A DNA stretch of 64,000 nt from Datisca glomerata. Its lineage: Eukaryota > Streptophyta > Magnoliopsida > Cucurbitales > Datiscaceae. Both the position numbers and the translations under genes were made by a program. This document shows, one piece after another, positions 22,201-33,510 of the stretch. Every line of letters begins with the position of its first letter. The stretch's first letter is position 1. Where the stretch lies: positions 498,215 to 562,214 of the forward strand of contig QANY01000091.1 in the NCBI GenBank assembly GCA_003255025.1, in the 5' to 3' direction. The notes below the pieces were generated by a model. The model saw only the letters and a program-made list of their open reading frames with translations, searched no databases and was not told the DNA's origin.

Positions 22201-24035
22201 CTGAATCAGAATTATCATTTTAGTTAATTACTCTCAATTCTTGAAAAATTTCACCAATTTTTTCAGACTTAGATTCTGAGCTACTATCTTGATTAATAAT
22301 CTTAACAGAAGAAGACGACTCAATAGATTTATTCTTTAATTCATTAATCATTTTATCAATCTTTTTATTAATTGAAATAATTTTTAAAGTGGTTTTATCT
22401 GAAAGATTTATTTAGAGTTTTTCTTTCAGGGATTTATTAGGTTTAGGTTCATTAAGAACATCAACCTTATTTTCAATCTTGTCTAATTATTTATCTATTG
22501 TAATTAGACTCTGGTTAGTATAATTGAGTTGTTCAACTACTTTTTTATTTGGTTCTTCTTCCTTTACAATTTTGAAAGGAGAAGTTGTGATTAAAGAATT
22601 TTTATGATTAATCATGATTTTTTCTGGAGGAGGATGACTAGTAGATACTACACTAGAGTCTTTCTTAACCCATTTATACTTTAAAATTACTTTGATATTT
22701 TTTTCGTAAATATCTTCAACATAATCAAGGAAAAATATATCAATTCTAAATTCTTGCATGAATACCTTCCATTCCACAAGTATGATTTTTTTTATCCATA
22801 TTATATAAATCTTTAAACCTATTACGTCAATCTAGATTGGCTGGGTCATTATTGTGTTCGGTCAGACCTTCCCAACCTGGTTTATATTTTTGACTCAGGG
22901 TTCCTATATTTAGAACTAAGAGTTGATGATTAACAAAGTGAAGGCTTCCTTGAAAATATGATCCAGTGGGTGCTTCAACTTCGTCAGATTGATCAGACTT
23001 ATTATTAAAGACTGGCCGACTAACTTGAGAACTTGTGGCTATGCCTTTAAGTCGTAATTTTTTAATTTATAAATTTTTTAGTTCTTGTTCTAATTGTTGA
23101 ATCCTAAGATTTTGATTAGTGCTAATGGATGATTCAGAAAAGGAATTCCTAGGGGTACTAAACTGGCTATACTCCCTAATTTATGGAGAAGAAGATGATT
23201 GAAAGTTAATTTTTATAGTAGCATCCGTGTACTGATGGATGTAATCTACATCTTTATTGGTCTTTGAATTTGAGTAGGTTGACTTTCATTAGTTAAAAGT
23301 TAATTTGTAGGTAAATTAATATCAGACCACCTAATTGTTTTAGAAACTCTAATATTGACATTATTATGGTTAGATTGAATCAATAGGGTTTGATTCTTTG
23401 GACTCCTATTGATGGCTTGAAAATTCATATTTATTTTGGTAACTTTGTAATGAATTCTGAAGATTAAAGCTAGAGGTTGGGTACCTTCTAGGACTTGGTA
23501 ACCACTAGTTTTAATATTTAAAGTTAATGATTTTAAAATATGGGTATCTGCTAAACTAACAGACAAATCTGAAAAATAATCAAAATAGATTGGACCATTA
23601 CAAAGTGAGGATTCAATTAATCCCAAAATACTATCATTACAATTTGTAAATCTTGCATCTCGCAAGGCGAATAAGACAGAGGTATTTAGGCATCTTCTTG
23701 TGAATAGTTTAATTTCAATCTGGACTAGACCAAAATGAAGGAAATTATATCATTCTTGAATATAATGCTTTATTGCATCAAAGGAAAGTAATTGGTAAGT
23801 TTCATGCTCTTTCCTAAAAGCATATATTTTTTTAATTATTTTTACATGATGTTAAGGCTTGAAGGAAGCAACATACCATGTTGATTTATAAATTGGACAT
23901 TTTAGGTATATTCCATACCTTATGATATACTTGATCATTTGCTAATTCAATATGTTCATCATTTATTATGTCAGGTATTGGGGTTATTGTAAACCTATTA
24001 CTAATAGAAGAATTACGTCTAAATAATATATTCAT
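19260..24035 (-). pseudogene. Viral polyprotein, unit A: MP, CP, protease, RT, RNase H tail
   Basis: The start is the ATG at 24035, equivalent to 16170 in unit B. Movement protein to about 23300 (SSLCNGPIYFDYF, SVSLADTHILKSLTLNIK). The linker contains SSVVSTSHPPPEKIMINH (about 22650). Coat protein about 22080-21515, its last part in an open frame 21596-21048 that runs past GLKMCVDKKINKQ. CCHC knuckle about 21125-21070. Coiled-coil-like piece 20886-20677. Protease near 20390-20340 (VDSGADLNC). RT about 19990-19354, more decayed than in unit B, with the active site reading CINN. Only a scrap of RNase H remains (SKQILAR region, about 19300), the middle being deleted, and the AlkB-like domain follows. 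Not functional. Confidence 0.75.
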
Positions 24036-24467
24036 GGCTCAACTAACTAAATTATTCTTATTATTGAGAATTTCATATTGTATCTGTTGTTACTAAGCTT
24101 GTGGTGACTTCTGCAACCATCTATTAAGCTTCACTCTTCTCCCTTTCGCCTCTACAACCACTCTACCCTCAGGATTTACGTATCTAAGAGGTCTTACCTA
24201 GGTCCCTGAAGCTAACCAAATAGAAGCTAATATGCCAACCTCTGATAAACAATTCACAGATTAAGTAAATAAATAATACAAAAAAATAATCAATTATAAG
24301 AATAACCAGCCACTTGGGCGGAGAGTGAGCTTAGATATAAGCAATTATTCATGTAAGCAAATAAGTAAACAATAATATCAATAACCAATCGTAATAGGCG
24401 GTGGACAGTTTAAATTATGCAATTGAAGTAGAACAATAAATGAACAATATTATCCCCACCAGATTTG

Positions 24468-24479
24468 ACTCTGATACCA
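24468..24479 (-). other. Viral primer-binding site, unit A
   Basis: Minus strand TGGTATCAGAGT, matching the initiator tRNA-Met primer site; the least mutated of the three copies in the window. Confidence 0.85.
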
Positions 24480-24536
24480 AAAGACGAGAAATTAACAATA
24501 ATTTAGAGAGGGGTATTAAGATACAAGAAGATAAAC

Positions 24537-25110
24537 AGTAAAAATACTACTTGAACCTTTCAAATAGTTACATGCTCTCTGTATAAACTGAGGGCAACAA
24601 ACAATATGGCTACTTGAATGGGTCAAGTAGTATTTTTTTACTACTTTAACCATTCAAGTAGTCACATTCTCTCTCTATAAACTGACGGCAACAAACAATA
24701 TGACTGCTTGAATGGTTCAAGTAGTGTTATTTTACTACTTAAACCCTTCAAGTAGTCACATACTCTCTTATAAACTAACGGCAACCAACAATATGACTAC
24801 TTAAAGGGTTCAAGTAGTTTTTTACTACTTGAACCCTTCAAGTAGTAGAAAAAATGACTACTTAAACCCTTCAAGTAGTTACATGCTCTCTATATAAACT
24901 GACGGCAACAAATAATATGACTACTTATGGGTTCAAGTAATCAAAGATTACTACTTAAGCCATTCAAGTAGTCAAAAAATACTACTTGATCCCTTCAAGT
25001 AGTCATTTTTGTCTCCTGCAGTGATTTATCCAGAGACAATGTGACTACTTAAAGGGTTCAAGTAGTCACTAACCACTACTTGAACCCATCAAGCAGTCAT
25101 TGAATATATG
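24537..25110. repeat. Palindrome array 4, between two viral segments
   Basis: About ten copies of the ACTACTTGAA / TTCAAGTAGT palindrome with spacers CACATGCTCTCTNTATAAAC and TGACGGCAACAAACAATATG, the same class as arrays 3a/3b. It separates viral fragment C (25115-25918) from unit A, so host array DNA is sandwiched between viral pieces. Confidence 0.9.
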
Positions 25111-25114
25111 TAAT

Positions 25115-25918
25115 TTGCATTAAATTTTGTAAATCTTGCATCTCACAAGGCTAATAAGACAAATGTATTTAGGCCTCTTTTGTGAATGGTTTAACTCCAA
25201 TCTGGACTAAACCAAAATAAAGAAAATATATCCTTATTGAATATGATACTTTATTGTATTAGATGAAAGTAATTGGCAAGTTTCATGCTCTTTCCCAAGA
25301 GCATATATTTTTTCAATTATTTTTACATGATGCTGAGACTTGAAGGAAGCAACATACCATGTTGATTTATGAATATTTTTATTGGGGATTTTTGCTATAT
25401 TCCATACCCTATGATCTACTTGATCATTTGCTAATTCAATATGTTCATCATTTATTATGTCAGGTATCGAGCTTATTGTAAACCTATTACTAATAGAAGA
25501 ATTACTTCTAAACAATATACTCATCGCTCAACTAACTAAATTATTCTTATTATTGAGAATTTCATATTGTATTTTTTATTACTTTGTGGTGACTTCTACA
25601 ACCTTCTATTAGGCTTCATTATTCTTTCTTTCGCCTCTACAACCACCCTACCCTCAGGATTTACGTATCTAAGAGGTCTTACCTAGGTCGCTGAAGCTAA
25701 CCAAATAGAAGCTGGTACGTCAGCCTCTAATAAACATATTCACAGATTAAGTAAACAAATAATACAGAGAAATAATCAATTATAAGAATAACCAGCCACT
25801 TGGGCGGAGAGTGAGCTTAGATATAAGCAATTATTCATGTACGCAAATAAGTAAATAATAATATCAATAACCAGCCGTAATAGGCGGTGAACAGTTTAAA
25901 TTACGTAGAAATTGAAAT
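25115..25918 (-). mobile_element. Endogenous pararetrovirus fragment C: leader and start of movement protein
   Basis: From 25918 downward the leader (CACCGCCTATTACGGCTGGT) leads to an ATG at 25524 and a movement-protein start (RFTISSIPDIINDEHIELAN) homologous to units A and B. It runs to about 25125 and then stops abruptly at the palindrome array. It is thus a third, truncated copy. Confidence 0.8.
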
Positions 25919-26076
25919 AGAAGAGAACAGAAAAAAAGGAGAGTTTTTTCCCGTATGAAGATAGAAAACCTTACTCCCTCACCCCATCTCTCTAATAAAA
26001 TATGTACAGTTACACAATTCATTGCTTAGAAGAGAACAGAAAAAAAGGAGAGTTTTTTCCCGTATGAAGATAGAAA
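25918..26076. repeat. 50-bp direct repeat at the viral right edge
   Basis: The 50 bases at 25918-25967 recur exactly at 26027-26076 (starting TAGAAGAGAACAGAAAAAAA). The offset is 109 bp. The first copy abuts the viral leader at a shared TAGAA, so the viral edge is joined to a short host tandem duplication. Confidence 0.9.
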
Positions 26077-26760
26077 GAAGAAATTATTCTTCATCTGAAA
26101 TCGTTAAATGCATTCACAGTTCAACCAGCCTTGACCACGTATAGTTTGTCCTAATTAGCTTTTTAGTTGTTTGATAAAATAAATAAGAATTTACAGCATC
26201 CAAGAGAGCATTTTTTTTGGATTTTAGCCTTTTAGATATATGACTCTTCTCCATTTATGTTAACCTGGCTAAGAATCCTGAGCGCATACATCAAAATTAA
26301 GAATCATGAAAACCATTGCTGAGAGAAAATGTTGAAAAGGATGCACAATAACAACAACATGAACGAGAGAGATACCTGCGAGTCAGTCTGTGCTAGCGGC
26401 GTGCGCACAGAGACAAGCAGTCAAGTGGATAGGGTTAGGCTTTTCTAATCTCCTACTTCGCAGTTAAGGATAAGTGGTTAGTTGTATATTGACGGGTCGG
26501 TTCCGTTAGTTTGCAGAGAGGCAAGGCCACAGCTTCAACTAAAAGAATTTAAGTGTCCGAGAGAGAGAGAGAGAGTCAGTTTCAAAGTGAGTGAATGTAT
26601 TCCAGACACAGAAAATAGAGAGAGACGGTGATATAAGGTATGGTTATTTGAATAAATATACCATTTTTATTTTTTTGTTAGATTTTTATACCCATTTCTT
26701 AAAATTTAGAATTTTATATAAATATCAAATCAATCATGGTTGATATATACTCACTCACTC
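26077..26760. other. No gene recognised
   Basis: Mixed-composition sequence without a convincing coding region or repeat, apart from a short GAGA run near 26560. It may be host flank or the outer part of the Mutator-like element that follows. Confidence 0.5.
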
Positions 26761-26764
26761 ACTC

Positions 26765-27055
26765 TTGGCTCTCTTTTCAAGCTTCTTCTCTCTTCTTCTT
26801 CAATAAAAACGTACTTCTTTTTCTTTTTCTTCTTCTTCTGTTGCTGCTTCTTTGTCTTTTCTTCTTCTTCTGTTGCTGCTTCTTTATCTTCTTCTTCTTC
26901 TTTTATTATTCTTCTACTTCTTCTTCTTTATCTTGTTCTTCTTGTTCTTATTCTTGTTCTATTCTTCTTTTACTTCTTCAAGACTTTGTGACCTATCCAT
27001 TTTCAGCGAGACCCTATCATTTTTCTCCTCCTTCTTCTTCTTCAATGAAAGAATA
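26765..27055 (+). repeat. Pyrimidine-rich TTC tract
   Basis: Long CT-rich run dominated by CTTCTTCTT, with a repeated TGTTGCTGCTTCTTT segment. Open frames across it are low-complexity artefacts. Like the tracts at 1-160 and 40500-40625, it directly precedes a palindrome array. Confidence 0.85.
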
Positions 27056-27084
27056 CTAGTACCCATTCTTATCTTATTTTTTAC

Positions 27085-27800
27085 GCATAAAACGCTTCAA
27101 GTAATGGTTCGATTAGTGACGGAATAAAACCAACTATTTGGACGGAACAACTACTTGAATTCTTCAAGTAGCCACTGATGTTTGGGTTGTTAATGCAAGA
27201 AAAAAATAAATATTTGAAGGGTTCAAGTAGTTAGAGACTCGTTCTTAATCCTCCAAATAGTCAAGTAGTCTCTTCTTTACTGTTGTTTTACTGGTATCAT
27301 AATAAAATCAACTATTTGAAGGGTTCAAGTAGTTATAACAACTACTTGAACCCTTCAAGTAGTCACATACTCTCTAGATGACTGACTATAAGAATCAAAA
27401 TGACTATTTGAAGGGTTCAAATAGTTATAAAAAATTACTTGAACCTTTCAAGTATTCACAATCTCTATGAATAAATGACTACTTGAAAGGTTCCAGTAAT
27501 ACTTTATAACTACTTGAACCCTTCAAGTAGTCATATGCTCTCTGGATGACTGACTGCAAGAATCAAAATAACTACTTAAAGGGTTCAAGCAGTTATAAAA
27601 CACTACTTAAACCCTCAAGTAGTCATAAGCTCTATAGATAAATGACTATTTGAAGGGTTCAAGTAATATTTTATAACTTATTGAACCCTTCAAGTAGTAA
27701 CATGCTCTCTGGATAACTGACTACAAGAATCAAAATAACAACTTGAAGGGATCACATAGTTATAAACCACTACTTGAACCCTTCAAGTAGTAAAATGGTC
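27085..27800. repeat. Palindrome array 5, upstream of the Mutator transposase
   Basis: A dozen or more copies of the ACTACTTGAA / TTCAAGTAGT palindrome with a third spacer class (CACATACTCTCTAGATGACT, ATAAGAATCAAAATGACT). It ends about 115 bp before the transposase start, upstream of a CAG acceptor-like site at 27909-27911. Confidence 0.9.
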
Positions 27801-27914
27801 TATGGTTCCTTAATCAGAATAAATATAATTAATATTCATAAGAAATAACTACTACAAAATTAAATAAACTTTATAGGTGAAAGTTTTTGGAAGTTTTTTT
27901 TATCTTAAACAGAT

Positions 27915-28640
27915 ATGTCTGAAATTCGGATATTGGTGGTACATGGTGGTGAATGGGACAGAAACGGTGCGTCATTCATTTTTAATGGTACGTTAAGCTC
28001 ACCGTTAGACATACCATCAAGCTGTACTTACCAAGAGTTATCTAGTATTATATACGATTAAATAAATATTGATCCAACAAAGTACAATATTTCAATGGAG
28101 TTTTTATACAACTCATGTATCCTTGGGATTGCTGACTCTGAGAATGAGGAATTATGGGAATGGTTCTTTAATAAGCTACACGAGGTTATTAGAGACTTGG
28201 ATGACTTGGTATTTGTGTCAGACAAAAATGAAAGTATAGCAAATGGTATACTGACTGTCTTCCCACAATCATTTCATGGAACTTGCATCTACCATATGAG
28301 GATGAGTATAAAATCAACGTTCAAAACTAGCAATATCAATCCTTTGTTTTTTAGCCAAGGCCTATCGTGTATCAAAATTTGAGGCATACATGGTTATTAT
28401 CAACCAAGTTCATCAAGGTATTGGAAACTATATTGAGACGGCCGAATTTGATAGATGGGCTCGTTCTCATTGTGCTGGTAGACGCTATAACATAATGACA
28501 ACCAACATCGCCGAATGCATGAATAACATACATTACAAGAATGAGATGGATAATGAGGATTCATGCGCCTATAGAGAACTCATTGTATTTCCATTACATC
28601 AAAATCAATTTCACTGCATTGAACCAAACACTACCTAGGA
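27915..28640 (+). pseudogene. Mutator-like transposase, internally deleted (MULE 1)
   Basis: The ATG at 27915 opens MSEIRILVVHGGEWDRNG, the PB1-like N-terminus common in plant MULE proteins, running to about 28125 with one stop. It then jumps to the middle of a MULE transposase domain: ADSENEELWEWFFNKLHEVI, DLVFVSDKNESI with a catalytic Asp, and FHGTCIYHMRMSIKS. About 28386-28560 gives EFDRWARSHCAGRRYNIMTT and NIAECMN, the C-terminal part of that domain. The MuDR domain and the first catalytic Asp region are deleted, and stops and frameshifts follow. Its start is homologous to that of MULE 2 at 41192. It belongs with the palindrome array just upstream. Confidence 0.8.
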
Positions 28641-29195
28641 GTAAATGGCATGAGGGACTGGCTGAAATCAAAATCAACCGAAATGGCTCTAACATGTGCA
28701 GGGACTGAGGAAATGATTCTCAAGCTCAAGTATCTTTCTGTCTCTTTCCAATATAGGCAGCATGTAAAGTTTGAAACTATATTCGTTGGAATATCTATGC
28801 TTTTTGAATGGGATATTCAGTTTCAGCTCTTCTCTATGAAGCCTAATGACACCAAAATTTTGATTCTCAACTTCTAGTTTTTGTTTGAAAAGAACAAAAA
28901 TGTTTGCTTTTCTTTTCCCTTTGAAGTTTCAAATCATTGACATAGGACATAAAGAAACTAAAAAGACGGATAGAGTGCAGTTGATGATTTGACTTCGCTG
29001 AATATGCAACCTCCCAGCTCATATGATTCTGTTTACAAATTTTGCTGTCCTTTTTGTAGATGGTCTAAATGTTTCCACAACATCTTTGTTTGTAGTAACC
29101 TTTCATATGCATATCACTTAAAGCTATTATCCAGTTCAAGGTTTTGACTTCTTGGTTTTGACATTCTTTATAGGGTTCCCTGAGACTTCTGGAAA
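28641..29195. other. Spacer between MULE 1 and the Kae1 pseudogene
   Basis: No confident coding sequence. A short open frame at 28650-28877 may be decayed transposase C-terminus. The last 200 bp are likely the former 5' untranslated region of the Kae1-like gene. No inverted terminal repeat of MULE 1 could be identified here. Confidence 0.4.
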
Positions 29196-31238
29196 ATGAA
29201 GAAAATGATAGCCCTAGGGTTTGAGGGTTCAGCCAACAAGATTGGTGTAGGGATGGTAACCTTAGATGGAAATATTTTATCAAATCCACGACACACATTA
29301 CACCTCCAGGCCATGGATTTCTTCCTCGTGAAACCGCCCAACACCACCTCCAGCACATTCTTCCACTGGTCAAATCTGCTCTAGATGCTGCTCAAATCAC
29401 TCTAGCGGATATTGACTATCTCTGTTACACTAAGGGACCTGGCATGGGTGCACCATTACAAGTTGCTGCTATTGTTGTTCGTGTTCTTTCTCAGTCGTGG
29501 AGGAAGCCCATTGTTGCAGTTAATCACTGTGTGGCACATATTGAGATGGGCAGGATTGTAACGGGTGCAGATGATCCTGTTGTCTTGTATGTCAGTGGGG
29601 GAAATACACAGGTATGGGTATAGTAAAGGAAAGTATCGGATATTTGGGGAAACAATTGATATTGCCGTGGGAAATTGCTTGGATCGGTTTGCAAGGGTAC
29701 TAACACTCTAATGATCCGAGTCCTGGATACAATATTGAGCAGGTATATATATAAATATGAGCATATCTTGCTTCTATCAGTCTAGTGTTGATCAGTCATC
29801 ATTGATTAGTTCCATTGATTCATTATGACTACTATTCTGTCTGTATTCCAGTATTTCGGATGTAGTACAGTCCTTTACGTTAAAAACTCAGAATTCTACA
29901 AGTATGTAGATAAAAAAAACGTCTCTGGTTTTTTGAAGAGTAAACAGTAGCATAAGGGGGTTCTTTTCTTATGGCATCTAAATTTGGTGTTTCATGCAAT
30001 ATATTAGGCGTATTGTATCAAATGCCTCTTGTTATTTAGTGGATTGCCAAGATATTGTTTAGATGTTGAAATTAATGCTTGGTGTAGTTAGTAGTTTTAT
30101 GACTCGTGGGAGTCATCTCTTGGGAGTCATCTCTTGCGTGCTTTCTGCTCAGAAATAGGAATCTGTTGTGTCTAATTCTGCTCAGTTTTGGAATCTGTTG
30201 CGTCTGATTCTTCTCAGTTTTGCTCAGTGCATTTAATTTTGTGCTACATATGACTTCTGATCGCAACAAAAAATCTTAAAAGACTCGGAACAATTATGTC
30301 CATTTATAGCCATTGCATGGATTGGAGGTAGGATCTGATAAAATTGGTGAATTTGGTCTTTGTTGTTTAGGATAATCTTTGGAAAGGATCATTGAACTGG
30401 TTCTAGGTTGTTAATTTGTGGATTTCACCACTATCTTCTTCGTTTTTCCTCACTGCAGTTATGTTGCATTGCATCTGGTGTCTTCCTGTTCTTTTCTATA
30501 TGTAATTAGTATGTCTCATCCACAGCATTTTCTACTGACTTGTGCCAAAAATTGATTGAGCTAAACAATAAAGTGAAAAAGTTACTTCAATAATATCTCA
30601 TGATTTTCCTTCACCATCAGCTTGCTAAGAAAGGGAACCAATTTATAGACCTTCCTTACGTAGTATAAGGGATGGATGGCTTATATAGTGGAATATTGAG
30701 CTACATTGAAGCAACTGCCGAGGAGAAGCAAAAAAGAATGAGTGCACACCTGCGGATTTGTGCTACTCCCTACAGGTAGTTTTCATCTGATGTCCTCTCC
30801 AATTTTGAGCCTCCAAATTGCGTTATACTAGACTTATTTATGAATGCCAAATGATACTGGAGTTTTACCTTACTATTTCTTTCATTTATTAACACTTGAG
30901 CTACAATATCGCAGGAAACACTATTTGCTATGCTTGTGGAGATCACAGAAAGGGCAATGTCACACTGTGACAAGAAAGATGTACTAATTGTTGGTGGTGT
31001 GGGTTGCAATGAACGCTTGCAAGAGATGATGAAAATAATGTGCTCAGAGCGAGGTGGAAGGTTGTTTGCAACTGATGATAGGTACTGCATTGACAATGGG
31101 GCAATGATTGCCTATACTGGTCTTCTCGCTCATGCGCATGGCAAATCAACTCCACTTGAGGAAGCAACATTCACACAGCGGTTTCGAACAGACGAAGTAC
31201 ACGCAATATGGAGAGAAGCCCAGGATTCAGTTAAATAA
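29196..31238 (+). pseudogene. Kae1/OSGEP-like tRNA threonylcarbamoyltransferase (KEOPS) pseudogene
   Basis: Kae1 is the catalytic subunit of KEOPS, which makes t6A37 on tRNAs in the cytosol. Exon 1 (29196-29742) starts [19 protein letters not shown] and contains the metal-site [32 protein letters not shown] and [11 protein letters not shown]. Exon 2 (30621-30775) encodes LAKKGNQFIDLPY and SGILSYIEATAEE. Exon 3 (30915-31238) encodes [20 protein letters not shown] through [14 protein letters not shown] to [13 protein letters not shown] and a TAA. Introns are kept, so it is not a retrocopy. Breaks: a small deletion shifts the frame after NPRHT (about 29295), another after GGNTQV (about 29612), a third near 29707, a stop in place of Lys at about 30667 and a frame change near 30735. 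A functional copy must exist elsewhere. Confidence 0.9.
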
Positions 31239-31582
31239 GACTTATTTTACGGAGGAAAACAGCTTAATCTAAAGCAGAAGGGTGAGTTAATGATCAATTG
31301 GAAATAGTATAGGTGTCTCTTTGCTCCTCTAGAGTTGTATTTGCAGTTGCTACTCTCCTCTTAGATGTGACTCCATGATTATCCAACTACGTTCTGTTGT
31401 AAAATTGCTAGTAATTGTTAAAAAGTAACAGCAAGATAACCTCCGATCAGGAGGTTTTTTCTTCTCTCGCGAAGGATTTCTAGACATTCCATTCCCGTCA
31501 TTTTTTCCTTGTCTAACGTTAACTTCCCACCCATTCACTCATTCCCATCACTGTGCAGCAGCCAAACAATCCACCGAGCAGC
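31239..31582. other. 3' flank of the Kae1 pseudogene
   Basis: Former 3' untranslated region and flank up to the hAT target-site copy; no coding sequence or repeat seen. Confidence 0.5.
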
Positions 31583-32969
31583 CAGGGATGGCCCAAGCCT
31601 ATTTAGGCTTGGGCCTAAGGCCCACACTTTCAAGGGAACCCAAAACATATTTTATAACTATTTACATCAAAGTTTTTGGGGGAAATAGCAAGTATACCAC
31701 TTTCATCGTAGCAAGTGAATTGGCTTCAAAAAAGTGTAGTTGATAAAATGATTCTTTCTATTTTGTTTGAATTTACTTTTTTTAATGATTCGTCTAAAAT
31801 ACTCTATCAATGTGTTTTATCATATTTAACTGTTTATTTATTAAAATTAAATTTGGCAACTACTTCTATCATCTATAATTTTAGGAATTATTAATATATC
31901 ATTACATAAAATTTGACAACGTTAATCACGAATATTAATACCTTATTAAATGGTAGTTTTTTCTTGTTAATATTATATTACAATCGTGTTAATATATTGC
32001 ATTGCTCTAAAATTGTGGAGATATTTAACAATAAAATAACAGTTTAAGTATATCGTGGGCATATAAAATCAATGGTTTGAAAATAATTATAATTAAAGTT
32101 AAAAATTTACTTAAAAATCTCTAAAAACGTGGGGTTTGTACCCAATTAATATATATTATTTTAAAAATAATTAGATAATGGATAAGATAAGTATATTTTA
32201 GATAAATTAAAAATCTTCAAATTACCCTATAATAAAAAGGATTATTTATCTACTCTTATTCTTTTTAAGCTAGTTATTAACATACATCTATAAAAATAGA
32301 CTATTTATTAGGATTTCTGAACTTTTTTGTTCTATAAATTTTACTTGAGGTCTGGACCTATTTATAAGAGATCCAAAAAATTTACTCGATTACGTTCTAA
32401 TAAAGTTCAAGACAACTCTCTTTAGCATCTTTATATTAATTATATTTAATAAATAATCATCGGTTGATCTTTCAATTTTTTAATTAGCATGACTTGTTAA
32501 TGTTTTTCCATATTAAACATTTACTTTTTAATTTTTACTCTAATGTTAATCCTCTTTAATAATGTGAATGTCTTTTTTTCTTCTAAATGTGTAATATTAA
32601 AATCTTTCAATATGTTAACTTACTAGAACTCTTAACACTTAAACATTTTTCTAATACATGATTTTCTTGATTGATCATTAGATATGTTTTTGAATTAAAA
32701 GTGTTAGAAAACTTTTTAAAGTACTACTTCAACTGAAATATAAATTTGATTTAAAAATAAATTCAGAAATAATTTTATTAAGTTAATTAACATTTATTCA
32801 GAAAGTTCTATGCCACGAGAAAAAAAATAAATAGATTCATAAAATCACTATTTTGAGAGAGATAAATTAATTATGGTTTGAAAAAACTTAAATTTTTAAA
32901 TTTTTTTGTAAGAATTAAGAAAATTTTAACACATTTCGCCTAAGGCCCGATACATATGAGGCAATCCTG
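31583..32969. mobile_element. Non-autonomous hAT element with 8-bp target-site duplication
   Basis: A 1387-bp AT-rich segment with ends CAGGGATGGCCC on the left and, read inward, CAGGATTGCCTC on the right, followed on both sides by a GGCCTAAGGC / GGCCTTAGGC match. It is flanked by CGAGCAGC (31575-31582) and TGAGCAGC (32970-32977), an 8-bp target duplication with one mismatch, as expected for hAT. The left end contains a foldback (GGCCCAAGCC / GGCTTGGGCC). No transposase coding sequence is present. Confidence 0.8.
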
Positions 32970-32977
32970 TGAGCAGC

Positions 32978-33510
32978 AGCTTCCCCAGTGTAGCAGCATT
33001 GTACTTGTGCAACAACATTTTTCTTCTTTCTTGTCATTGTGCAACAGCCAACTATCTCCCCAGACAGCGTCTACCACTGTCATTGTGCAACAGCCAACAT
33101 TTTTTTCTTTTTGAAATTTTGTCTAGCAACATATTGGTTGAGGAAAAATGACATGTGTTTTCCTCCTTTAATTTTTTATTGAAATCTACAAATGAGATGC
33201 TTTTATAGGGTGTGCAAATTTTAGAACGGGTAAAATAGGTAGAAATTTTAGATTATCCAATTCATTTTAATAGTAAGAATGTGATTAATAGATTATTGTC
33301 CAACATGAATGAGTTGGAGGCTAAAGTTACCATGCAGAGAAATAGAAAGCACGTGATTAACTATGAATCTGTTAGTATGTTTCTTGGTTTATTATTAGGA
33401 ATTTGATGGTTATGTATGAATTATGTAATTTTTGTGGGTTGGGTATCAAATTATGTTGGTTATAACGTATTTTAATTCTACATTAGTTTCACAAACCTAT
33501 AATTGACAAG
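32978..33510. other. No gene recognised
   Basis: It begins with a cluster of partial GTGCAACAGCCAAC repeats (about 32985-33095), continuing sequence seen before the hAT element at 31553. The rest shows no coding sequence. Confidence 0.5.

Larger units (their letters stand above)
16617..24536 (-). mobile_element. Endogenous plant pararetrovirus, unit A
   Basis: Second nearly full viral unit, head-to-tail with unit B: from about 24536 (some 60 bp outside the primer site at 24468-24479) through movement protein, coat protein, protease and RT, an AlkB-like domain, the second reading frame, and a promoter region with TATA at 17069-17078. It is clearly homologous to unit B over the movement, coat and protease parts, but it lacks most of RNase H and has the AlkB-like domain that B lacks. 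Thus the two units are not a simple duplication of one genome. Stops and frameshifts run throughout. Confidence 0.85.

Noticed and set aside
26736..27127. Overlapping Ser/Phe/Leu-rich open frames in three phases
   Set aside because: They are translations of a pyrimidine microsatellite, with no protein-like pattern. The same applies to 40449-40825.
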